Below are positions 1 to 5,653 of a stretch of 6,842 bases of DNA, piece by piece. Numbering within the stretch: the first letter of the stretch is position 1; every line of letters starts with the position of its first letter. The notes under the pieces were generated by a model. It searched no databases. It was not told the origin of the DNA and saw only the letters and a program-made list of their open reading frames with translations. The translations under genes and the position numbers were made by a program. This stretch comes from Acidobacteriota bacterium (GTDB lineage: Bacteria > Acidobacteriota > Terriglobia > UBA7540). The stretch covers positions 1,768-8,609 of the forward strand of contig PLWR01000309.1 in the NCBI GenBank assembly GCA_003165615.1, written 5' to 3'.

Positions 1-167
1 ACCTGCTCGGACTCAGGCTGCGTGAGGGCCTCGCGCTTCTCAATGGCCTTGTTTTTAAGCGAGTTCTTAATCAGGCGCAGCGTACCGGTGCGGGTTTGGT
101 CGTGGGCCTTCATAGCGGTAATAATCTGTTGATTGACGATGGTTTCGAGTGCGCCTGCTTCGGTCAT
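1..167 (-). CDS. yqeY: GatB/YqeY domain-containing protein, N-terminal part (runs off left edge)
   Basis: Only the first 55 codons are present; the rest lies left of the window. The ATG at 167-165 is preceded by AGAGGA three bases upstream, which supports this start. The visible peptide has the pattern typical of the N-terminus of YqeY-like proteins: a short helix ending in ITAMKAHDQTRTGTLRLIK, then NSLKNKAIEKRE and an acidic LTQPESEQ stretch. In the family this is the 'M K . . D . . R . . . L R . . K . . . . N . . I . K R' region. YqeY proteins are about 150 residues long and resemble the tRNA-binding tail of the GatB amidotransferase subunit; their cellular role is poorly defined. The gene follows the permease on the same strand after 76 bp (168-243), in which I see no gene and no convincing terminator. 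It could be cotranscribed, but a link to sugar metabolism is not implied. Confidence 0.8.
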   Translation of the reverse strand, partial: MTEAGALETIVNQQIITAMKAHDQTRTGTLRLIKNSLKNKAIEKREALTQPESEQ

Positions 168-243
168 GGTTCCTCTCTTCATTTGGCCGGCGGAGTTCCG
201 GTGCGCTGGAATTCGGGTATTCCTTGCCAGGCAGCAGCTGAGC

Positions 244-1296
244 TTAATCCAGCGTGCCCGCCCATCCTAATGTAACAATCGCGGCCAGCTGGACCACCAG
301 CCCCACGAGCATCCATCGCTGTTCTTTGGGGTGTGTGAGCTTCCATTCACCGATCAGATAACCGGCCACGTTGGCCGCAATCAGGCCGGAGATGAGTTTG
401 ATGGGCCAGCCGATCGACGGCCCCAGACGCCCGATCTTCGGTGATGCGAAGCCGTAAAGAAAAATTTCCCCGGCCCACAGCACTCCCATCAGGACCGCCA
501 GGCCATAGAGAGGCGCGGAGTTTGGCACGGCGAATTTCCTCCAGCTTCCATTTCTGATGAGAAGATAAACACCGTAACAAATATTGGGGATCGATCCGCT
601 GACCAGCAATAAAAGCCAAATTACGTTGGAGCCGGCAAAGGAACTGTAACCGAGACGGAGGGCGGTCGCAACCAAGGGCTGAGCGGCACTGTAGCCGATA
701 TTGAGAACTGCGGAGCCCAGCCCGGCTCCGACGCAGAGCAAGAGGCCGACTCCCATGGGCCTGGCCTTGCCCACCATCTTTCTATGCAGGTTCTCCTGGC
801 TGTTTTTTTGACTTTTTTCCCGCAGCATTCCGGCATAACCGGAGCAGGCGATGCCGACGATCCCAATCAGCGTGCCGAGTACGATGACCTTCCCCTGCGG
901 CCGCAGCAGCCGATCCGGCGATAAGATCAGCATGGGGATAAAGGAGCCCATCGAAGCGCTGATGGCCAGCACCATGGTGTTGGAGATGGAGATGCCAACG
1001 GCGCTTACGCTCTGGCCAAACATGATGGCGCCAAAGCCCCAGCTAAAGCCGGCGAGGCAGGCCATCTCAGCGGCATGGGGCGAGGTGAGCCGAATGACGC
1101 GAAGAAAATCCGGCACGGTGGCCCAAGTCAGCGCGATGGGCATCAGGACGCAGGAAATGGGACTGAAGACGACCCACAGATTCTCCCAGGACCAGCGGCC
1201 GAGATAGCGCATCGGCAGCATATAGAGGCCGCACGTAATGCCGGCGACCAGGGTGCACGCAATTCCAGTCGCCAGCATCGATCCTGTAGGGCTCAT
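244..1296 (-). CDS. rhaT: RhaT-family sugar/proton symporter (DMT superfamily)
   Basis: This 350-residue, very hydrophobic protein has about ten predicted membrane segments (roughly residues 7-27, 40-60, 76-95, 98-118, 135-155, 181-200, 222-242, 263-283, 297-317, 328-347), as expected for the L-rhamnose/H+ symporter family. Points of resemblance to E. coli RhaT from memory are WSWE at 35-38 after the first helix, a glycine-rich FSWGFGAIMFGQ segment at 84-95, GISISNTM at 101-108, a basic loop after helix 5 (LREKSQK, 158-164), and GEWK at 316-319 before the last helix. The length matches E. coli RhaT (344). The ATG start has AAGGA five bases upstream. The gene lies 33 bp after nagB on the same strand, so the two are probably cotranscribed. 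Because the neighbours are amino-sugar enzymes and no rhamnose genes are seen, the real substrate may be GlcNAc, ManNAc or a related sugar; this is inference. The family assignment is firm, the substrate is not. Confidence 0.85.
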   Translation of the reverse strand: MSPTGSMLATGIACTLVAGITCGLYMLPMRYLGRWSWENLWVVFSPISCVLMPIALTWATVPDFLRVIRLTSPHAAEMACLAGFSWGFGAIMFGQSVSAVGISISNTMVLAISASMGSFIPMLILSPDRLLRPQGKVIVLGTLIGIVGIACSGYAGMLREKSQKNSQENLHRKMVGKARPMGVGLLLCVGAGLGSAVLNIGYSAAQPLVATALRLGYSSFAGSNVIWLLLLVSGSIPNICYGVYLLIRNGSWRKFAVPNSAPLYGLAVLMGVLWAGEIFLYGFASPKIGRLGPSIGWPIKLISGLIAANVAGYLIGEWKLTHPKEQRWMLVGLVVQLAAIVTLGWAGTLD

Positions 1297-1329
1297 TTGT
1301 TTCCTTGCCTGAACGCGTACAGTGATTCC

Positions 1330-2103
1330 TCAGCGAAAACTATCCAGTTCCGCTCCGGACTCCGCGTCAAGATATGCGGTGGCGTCGGGGTGGGTGCGGA
1401 GGATGGTGGCCGGACAATCGGTGGAGATGGGTTCAGTCAAAGAGCGCTTGACGATATGCGCCTTGCGCGGCCCGGGAATGGAAAGAATCAGCTTGGGCAC
1501 ACGGAAGAGCGTAGGGATGGTCAATGAGATGGCCTGCGCGGGAACCTCGTCGACGCTATTAAACCAGCCCTCGGCCGTTTGCTGCTGCCGGCATGCCGCA
1601 TCCAGCGTAATAATCTTCAAGTCAACAGGGTCATTGAAATCCGCCAGAGCGGGCTCATTGAAAGCCAAGTGCCCATTCTCTCCAATGCCGAGCAGGCACA
1701 ACTGGGGGTTGGCCGCGCGCAACTTTGCTGCATACTCGCGGCAAACGGTAGCGGGATCGGCATTTCCATCCACCCCTGTAAACTCGCGCATATGTACCCG
1801 CGAAGTGAGTTCTTTGCGAAGATAATGCCGGAAGGAAGCGCGATGATTCTCATCTAGCCCGATGTACTCATCCATATGAAAGCCGACGATCTTGTCCCAG
1901 GGCAGCCCAGGAATGGAAACCAATGCCCGCAGCATGAAAAGCTGCGAAGCGCCGGTGGCGAAGATAACGCCGACAGACTCTTGCCGGGCTGCCAACTGGC
2001 GCATGCTCTCTGCGGCGGCCTCGGCGGCCGCTTTGCCCGCAGACTCACTGTCCGGATGAATTTCTACCTTCAGATTACCAACTTGAAAACGTCTTATCGA
2101 CAT
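1330..2103 (-). CDS. nagB: Glucosamine-6-phosphate deaminase (NagB)
   Basis: A cytoplasmic enzyme that converts glucosamine-6-phosphate to fructose-6-phosphate plus ammonia, the last step of GlcNAc catabolism. The 257-residue product is close to E. coli NagB (266). Visible motifs are the phosphate loop ATGAS at 49-53, the active-site segment FHMDEYIGL at 75-83 (D78 matches the E. coli catalytic Asp72), and GIGENGHLAFNEP at 139-151 (H145 and E150 match His143 and Glu148). The Asn before GH, where E. coli has Asp141, also occurs in Bacillus-type enzymes. The C-terminal STDCPATILRTHPDATAYLD region is also typical. Start choice: the ATG at 2103-2101 gives a normal N-terminus (MSIRRFQVGN), but the only good Shine-Dalgarno, AAAGGA at 2125-2120, is 16 bases away. 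An in-frame TTG at 2118 adds five residues but sits only one base from that site. The gene is divergent from the SDR operon and leads the permease gene by 33 bp. Confidence 0.93.
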   Translation of the reverse strand: MSIRRFQVGNLKVEIHPDSESAGKAAAEAAAESMRQLAARQESVGVIFATGASQLFMLRALVSIPGLPWDKIVGFHMDEYIGLDENHRASFRHYLRKELTSRVHMREFTGVDGNADPATVCREYAAKLRAANPQLCLLGIGENGHLAFNEPALADFNDPVDLKIITLDAACRQQQTAEGWFNSVDEVPAQAISLTIPTLFRVPKLILSIPGPRKAHIVKRSLTEPISTDCPATILRTHPDATAYLDAESGAELDSFR

Positions 2104-2175
2104 ATGAATACAGACCAAATCCTTTCAGAATGCTAAGTCTAGAAGTGCTGTAAACTCCGGGTTAGCAAACACGTT

Positions 2176-2192
2176 CGGCCCGAAACGGACCG
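2176..2192. repeat. Tandem pair of CGGNCCG palindromes, possible operator
   Basis: CGGCCCG at 2176-2182 and CGGACCG at 2186-2192 are each palindromic around one central base and are centred exactly 10 bp apart, so they present the same face of the helix. The first extends to an 11-bp palindrome, TTCGGCCCGAA (2174-2184). This geometry fits a dimeric regulator bound twice. It lies about 75 bp upstream of the nagB start. It could be chance in GC-rich DNA; the protein that would bind is unknown. Confidence 0.3.
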
Positions 2193-2276
2193 ATGTTTCT
2201 TTGCATTGCTATTCTTTAATGCAGGACCATGCTTGTCAAGGAAGCTGCCTTATTCACCAAGAGGATTATCCACAAA

Positions 2277-2288
2277 GCACTGCAGTGC
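2277..2288. repeat. Perfect 12-bp palindrome GCACTGCAGTGC, possible operator
   Basis: GCACTGCAGTGC is its own reverse complement with no spacer, and the symmetry stops at the flanking A/A pair. It lies in the divergent gap, 107 bp before the SDR start and 174 bp before the nagB start on the other strand. This is a usual place for an operator serving one or both arms. It has no central CG as LacI-type sites usually do, and it does not match the DasR/NagR box. Assignment as an operator is inference. Confidence 0.35.
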
Positions 2289-2381
2289 ATAGGGAAATTG
2301 GATTTACCATGGAAACAAGCGGCAATCGCTGGCAGAACGAACCGATCTTCCCCCAAACCGATTGATATCGATGCATCAAGC

Positions 2382-2386
2382 AAGGA
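2382..2386 (+). promoter_or_regulatory. Ribosome binding site that fixes the SDR start
   Basis: AAGGA here is followed by eight bases and then ATG at 2395. The spacing is good for translation initiation and argues for that ATG over the in-frame TTG at 2362 or ATG at 2371, neither of which has a purine-rich site at a useful distance. The shorter protein also begins just before the conserved FDLSGKVAVV segment, as SDR enzymes usually do. Confidence 0.7.
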
Positions 2387-2394
2387 ACAATTTT

Positions 2395-3171
2395 ATGAGG
2401 CATGCGCTTTTCGACTTGAGCGGCAAGGTTGCTGTAGTGATTGGCGGAACCGAAGGACTGGGCCGCGCAATTACTCTGGGATTGGCCGAGAGCGGCGCCG
2501 ACACAGTGGCCAGTTCGCGTCGGTTGGAACAGGTGGAAGCACTGGCCGCGGAGATTGAGGCGCTGGGCCGCCGCTCCCTTCGCATGGCCAGCGATGTGCG
2601 CGATCGAGCCTCCCTGCAGACGCTGCACAATCAGGTACTCGCGGAGTTCGGCAAAGTGGATATTCTGGTGAACGCCGCCGGCATTACCCACAATGCACCG
2701 GTCCTTGAAGTGGAGGAGAGCGACTGGTTGCGGGTAAACGATACCAACCTGATGGGAACACTGCGCGCATGCCAGATATTTGGGGCGACGATGGCCGGCG
2801 CCGGTTACGGGCGCATTGTGAACATCGCTTCCCTGGCTTCGTTTGTCAGTTTTAACCGCGTGTCGGCCTACTCGGCGAGCAAGGCCGCGGTGGCCTCGCT
2901 AACCAAGTCGCTGGCTATTGAGCTGGGGGGACGCGGCGTGAATGTGAACGCCATTGCTCCGGGAATTTTCCCCACGCCGTTGAATGCCTCGCTGGTATTA
3001 GGCACAGCGCGTGGGGACGAACTGATTCTGCGCACCCCAATGCGCCGGTTTGGCGAAGGGCGGGAATTAGCCGGGACGGCTGTCTTTCTGTCCAGCGAAG
3101 CGGCTTCATTCATCACCGGCGCGGTAATTGCCGTGGATGGCGGCTTTTTGGCAAGTGGCGTGAACCAGTAG
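2395..3171 (+). CDS. SDR-family NAD(P)-dependent oxidoreductase, classical type
   Basis: This is a 258-residue classical short-chain dehydrogenase/reductase of normal length. The Rossmann cofactor loop is IGGTEGLG at 16-23 (consensus TGxxxGxG, with Ile in the usual Thr place), Asp67-Val68 would contact adenine, and NAAG lies at 93-96. The catalytic tetrad is Asn118, Ser146, Tyr159 and Lys163 (YSASK), and PG follows at 189-190. The SSRR stretch at 40-43 after the second strand suggests NADP(H) preference. The overall look (FDLSGKVAVV start, DGGF near the end) is close to sugar-acid and polyol SDRs such as gluconate 5-dehydrogenase or 2-deoxy-D-gluconate 3-dehydrogenase, but this family cannot be assigned a substrate from sequence alone. 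It heads the plus-strand arm, upstream of the epimerase by 67 bp. A role in oxidising or reducing an amino-sugar derivative is possible and is inferred from position only. Confidence 0.9.
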   Translation: MRHALFDLSGKVAVVIGGTEGLGRAITLGLAESGADTVASSRRLEQVEALAAEIEALGRRSLRMASDVRDRASLQTLHNQVLAEFGKVDILVNAAGITHNAPVLEVEESDWLRVNDTNLMGTLRACQIFGATMAGAGYGRIVNIASLASFVSFNRVSAYSASKAAVASLTKSLAIELGGRGVNVNAIAPGIFPTPLNASLVLGTARGDELILRTPMRRFGEGRELAGTAVFLSSEAASFITGAVIAVDGGFLASGVNQ

Positions 3172-3238
3172 TCTGAGATATTACAATTGTTTCAGTAATT
3201 ATCAAATATTTTATCTCGCAGTCGATTAAAGGAGCGAA
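3172..3238 (+). promoter_or_regulatory. AT-rich spacer with imperfect hairpin before the epimerase
   Basis: This 67-bp gap is about 30% GC, in sharp contrast with the coding DNA on both sides. GATATTAC (3177-3184) can pair with GTAATTATC (3195-3203), leaving one bulged T and a 10-base loop. No T-run follows closely, so it is not a good intrinsic terminator. TTGTTT (3187-3192) and TTTTAT (3209-3214), 16 bp apart, form a weak promoter-like pair, so an internal promoter is possible. A strong Shine-Dalgarno, AAAGGAG, at 3228-3234 serves the epimerase. Confidence 0.35.
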
Positions 3239-4465
3239 ATGGTCGAAATTGATAACCAGTATCGCCGGTATCACAGCCTGCTGATTGAAGATGTCGTTCC
3301 ATTCTGGTTCCGTCATGGCATCGACTGGATGCATGGAGGTGTGCTCACCTGCATGAACGATGACGGCTCTCTGGTCAGCGGCGACAAATTTATCTGGTCG
3401 CAGGCGCGCTCGGTGTGGACATTTTCTGCTCTCTATAACCGCGTCGAGAAGCGGCCGGAGTTTTTAAAGGCCGCGGATAACTCCATCCGGTTCCTACTGG
3501 AGCACGGGCGCGACCGGGACGGGCGCTGGGTATATCACACGGATCGGGAAGGCCGCGTGATCGAAGGCCCGACCAGCATTTATAGCGACTGCTTCGTTAT
3601 CTACGGCTTCAGCGAATACTATCGCGCCACAAAGGACGAGCGCCTGCTCTCGATTGCTCTGGAATGCTTTGAGCGCGTGCGGCGCCGCGTGGAGGAACCG
3701 GATTTTTCTGAGACCGCTCCCTACCCGCTGCCTTTTGGCTGGAAAAATCACGGCACTCCGATGATGCTTACCGAGCTTTCCAACGAGCTGGCGCAGACGA
3801 CCGCTGACAGCCGCTTCGACGCGCTGGCATACGAGTACGCGAGTCGAGTGATGAATCACTTTGTGCGGCCCGATCGAAACGTGGTTCTGGAGTTTCTGAC
3901 CACTGATTATGAAGAGCTGCCGCCGCCGGCCGGAACATTCGTCATGCCCGGCCACGCCATCGAGTCCATGTGGTTTGTGATGCACGTAGCCGAACGGCGA
4001 GGCGATAAAGAGTTGATCCGCCGCGCCGCTGAAGTGATGCGCCGGCATCTGGAGTTTGGCTGGGACGAAAAGTTTGGCGGACTGCTTCTGTCAAAGGATA
4101 TTGACGGGAATCCGCCCTATCTGCCCCACTCCGAGATGAAGGTGTGGTGGCCCCACGTGGAAGCGCTCTATGGTACGCTCCTGGCTCACTATCTGACCGG
4201 GGAACCCTGGTGCCTGGAATGGCATAAGAAAGTGGCGGATTGGACGTGGGCGCACTTTCCCGCGCCACCGGAGTTCGGAGAGTGGCGCCAGCGTCTGAAT
4301 CGGGAAGGTAAACCAACGACGGAGATTGTTGCGCTTCCCGTGAAGGATCCATTTCATTTACCTCGCGGGATAATCCTGATATTGCAACTGCTGGAGAAGA
4401 TGCGAGCAGACCAGACCGAGAGTTTAGTTGTAGGAAGTACGTATGAATCGGGGAAGACAAAATGA
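3239..4465 (+). CDS. AGE-family epimerase (N-acylglucosamine 2-epimerase)
   Basis: This 408-residue protein has the length and motifs of the AGE superfamily, an (alpha/alpha)6 barrel that works in the cytoplasm without a metal. Visible marks are the N-terminal DVVPFWFRHGIDWMHGG (18-34), WSQARSVW at 53-60 with conserved Arg57, NHGTPMML at 170-177, PGHAIE at 237-242 with His239, KVWWPHVEAL at 301-310, and KDPFHLPRG at 369-377 with His373. His239 and His373 correspond to the two histidines thought to act as acid/base in known members. AGE enzymes interconvert GlcNAc and ManNAc, while relatives epimerise cellobiose or isomerise mannose. The overlap with nagA favours the N-acetyl sugar activity, as in the AGE-type NanE step of Bacteroides sialic acid use. 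The start has AAAGGAG four bases upstream. The stop overlaps the nagA start by ATGA, suggesting coupled translation. Family certain; exact substrate inferred. Confidence 0.88.
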   Translation: MVEIDNQYRRYHSLLIEDVVPFWFRHGIDWMHGGVLTCMNDDGSLVSGDKFIWSQARSVWTFSALYNRVEKRPEFLKAADNSIRFLLEHGRDRDGRWVYHTDREGRVIEGPTSIYSDCFVIYGFSEYYRATKDERLLSIALECFERVRRRVEEPDFSETAPYPLPFGWKNHGTPMMLTELSNELAQTTADSRFDALAYEYASRVMNHFVRPDRNVVLEFLTTDYEELPPPAGTFVMPGHAIESMWFVMHVAERRGDKELIRRAAEVMRRHLEFGWDEKFGGLLLSKDIDGNPPYLPHSEMKVWWPHVEALYGTLLAHYLTGEPWCLEWHKKVADWTWAHFPAPPEFGEWRQRLNREGKPTTEIVALPVKDPFHLPRGIILILQLLEKMRADQTESLVVGSTYESGKTK

Positions 4466-5637
4466 TTACGCGCACAATAACAGGCCGAAGCACCAGCACC
4501 GGGCAGCCGCTGCGCATCACCGTTGAGCAGGACTGCATTCAGGCCATCGAGCCCGGGCCCGGCGATGAGACCGCATGGCTGTCGCCGGGCTTTATCGACC
4601 TGCAGGTGAATGGATATTGCGGCTGCGATCTCAATGAGGGTCTGGATGATCCGGATATCGTAATCGCCCTGGCGCACAAAGTGATTGCAACCGGCACGAC
4701 TACTTTTGTCCCCACCATCGTCACCGCATCGGAGGAAAATATCGTTGGCGCTCTCGGCGCTATCGCGCGGGCTCGCCGGGCCAGCCCGCTGGTGGCTTAC
4801 ACCGTGCCCTTTGTGCATCTTGAAGGCCCGTACATCTCTCCTGAGGATGGCGCGGTTGGAGCGCACCAACGCGAATTCGTTCGCCCGCCGAGCCTGGATG
4901 AGTTTGCGCGATGGCAGTTGGCCTGCGGCGACCTGGTGGGAATGGTGACGCTCTCACCGCACTGGGAAAATGCTCCGGAGTTTATTCGAGCGATTGCCGG
5001 CAAGGGAATTCGCGTCTCGATTGGCCACACCCATGCCACGCCGGAACAGATCCACGCAGCCGCGGAGGCAGGCGCAACACTCTCTACTCATCTCGGCAAT
5101 GGCATTGCGGGGATGATTCCCAGGCACCCCAATCCCATCTGGGCACAGCTTGCCGACGACCGGCTGATGGCAACCTTCATCGCGGACGGCTTTCACCTGC
5201 CCGCGGACACACTCAAGGCGATGGTGCGCTCGAAGGGAATCGATCGTACCATCCTGGTTTCAGATGTTGTGGCGCTGGGAGGCATGCCGCCGGGGATTTA
5301 TTATAGTGCTGCCGTTGGGGGCACTGTGGAGTTGAGTGCGAATGGCCGCGCGAGCTCGGTCCGTTCAGGATTTTTGGCCGGCGCCGCTCGTACGCTGAAA
5401 GATGGAATTGCCTGGGCTGCAAGCTCCGCCGTATGCGAACTTGGAGACTTAGTGAGAATGGCGACGGAAAATCCAGGACGAATCGTAGGCCATCGCGGAA
5501 TGCTTAGTATCGGCGCAAAGGCGGATCTTGTCCGTTTTACTTTGGATGTTGAACAAAAGAATTTACAGATCGAGAACATACTGGTGCAAGGCGCTGAGAT
5601 GACAGGTCAGCACCAGCATGCCACCATCAACAATTGA
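4462..5637 (+). CDS. nagA: N-acetylglucosamine-6-phosphate deacetylase (NagA)
   Basis: An amidohydrolase that removes acetate from GlcNAc-6-phosphate to feed NagB. The 391-residue length fits E. coli NagA (382). Landmarks are SPGFIDLQVNG at 41-51, where Gln48/Asn50 replace the HxH of two-metal enzymes and so point to the single-metal E. coli type. Metal ligands are Glu121 (HLEGP), His189 (IGHTHA) and His210 (STHLGNG). His245 (ADGFH) and the catalytic Asp268 (VSDVV) follow. Arg221 lies 11 residues after His210, just as the phosphate-binding Arg227 follows His216 in E. coli, which supports a 6-phosphate substrate. The C-terminal MATENPGRIVG and GAKADLVRFT segments are typical of the family. Odd points: HLYNAM of E. 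coli is HLGNGI here, and the following IPRHPNPIW (219-227) marks a divergent subgroup. The start overlaps the epimerase stop by 4 bp. The Gfo/Idh gene follows after 16 bp. Confidence 0.88.
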   Translation: MITRTITGRSTSTGQPLRITVEQDCIQAIEPGPGDETAWLSPGFIDLQVNGYCGCDLNEGLDDPDIVIALAHKVIATGTTTFVPTIVTASEENIVGALGAIARARRASPLVAYTVPFVHLEGPYISPEDGAVGAHQREFVRPPSLDEFARWQLACGDLVGMVTLSPHWENAPEFIRAIAGKGIRVSIGHTHATPEQIHAAAEAGATLSTHLGNGIAGMIPRHPNPIWAQLADDRLMATFIADGFHLPADTLKAMVRSKGIDRTILVSDVVALGGMPPGIYYSAAVGGTVELSANGRASSVRSGFLAGAARTLKDGIAWAASSAVCELGDLVRMATENPGRIVGHRGMLSIGAKADLVRFTLDVEQKNLQIENILVQGAEMTGQHQHATINN

Positions 5638-5653
5638 AGAAAACAGGTGCATT

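Larger units (their letters stand above)
2104..2394. promoter_or_regulatory. Divergent intergenic control region between the nagB and SDR arms
   Basis: These 291 bp separate two back-to-back transcription units and must hold both promoters. I could not assign a convincing -35/-10 pair on either strand: TTGTCA at 2233-2238 lacks a partner at 17 bp, and on the minus strand TTTACA (2155-2150) has only ATTCTG at the right distance. Ordered elements are a perfect palindrome at 2277-2288, two CGGNCCG sites within 2176-2192, a direct repeat AACCGAT at 2340-2346 and 2357-2363, and a TTGAT/ATCAA inverted repeat (2362-2366, 2375-2379) just upstream of the SDR ribosome site. Joint control of both arms by one regulator is plausible. 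No regulator gene is in the window. Confidence 0.6.

Noticed and set aside
168..243. Possible terminator or small gene between the permease and the YqeY gene
   Set aside because: I found no stable stem followed by a T-run on the minus strand and no open frame with a ribosome site.
1322..1825. Open frame of 167 codons on the plus strand opposite nagB
   Set aside because: It is antisense to a clear nagB gene with conserved catalytic motifs; its product shows no domain and it reflects the GC-rich third positions of nagB.
2138..2143. TCTAGA core near nagB resembling the centre of the DasR/NagR operator TGGTCTAGACCA
   Set aside because: Only the central six bases and one flanking base match; the conserved TGG/CCA arms are absent, so it is not a supported operator.
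2233..2269. TTGTCA with GATTAT downstream as a plus-strand promoter
   Set aside because: The spacing is 25 bp, far from the usual 16-18 bp, so it is not a credible sigma-70 promoter.
2229..2558. Open frame of 109 codons on the plus strand starting in the divergent gap
   Set aside because: It overlaps the SDR gene in another frame for half its length. Its product has no recognisable motif, is rich in Arg/Gly/Ser as expected of an out-of-frame reading, and no ribosome site stands out.
3942..4538. Open frame of 198 codons on the minus strand opposite the epimerase/nagA junction
   Set aside because: It spans two well-supported genes antisense, with a low-complexity Ser/Arg/Pro composition and no family features.
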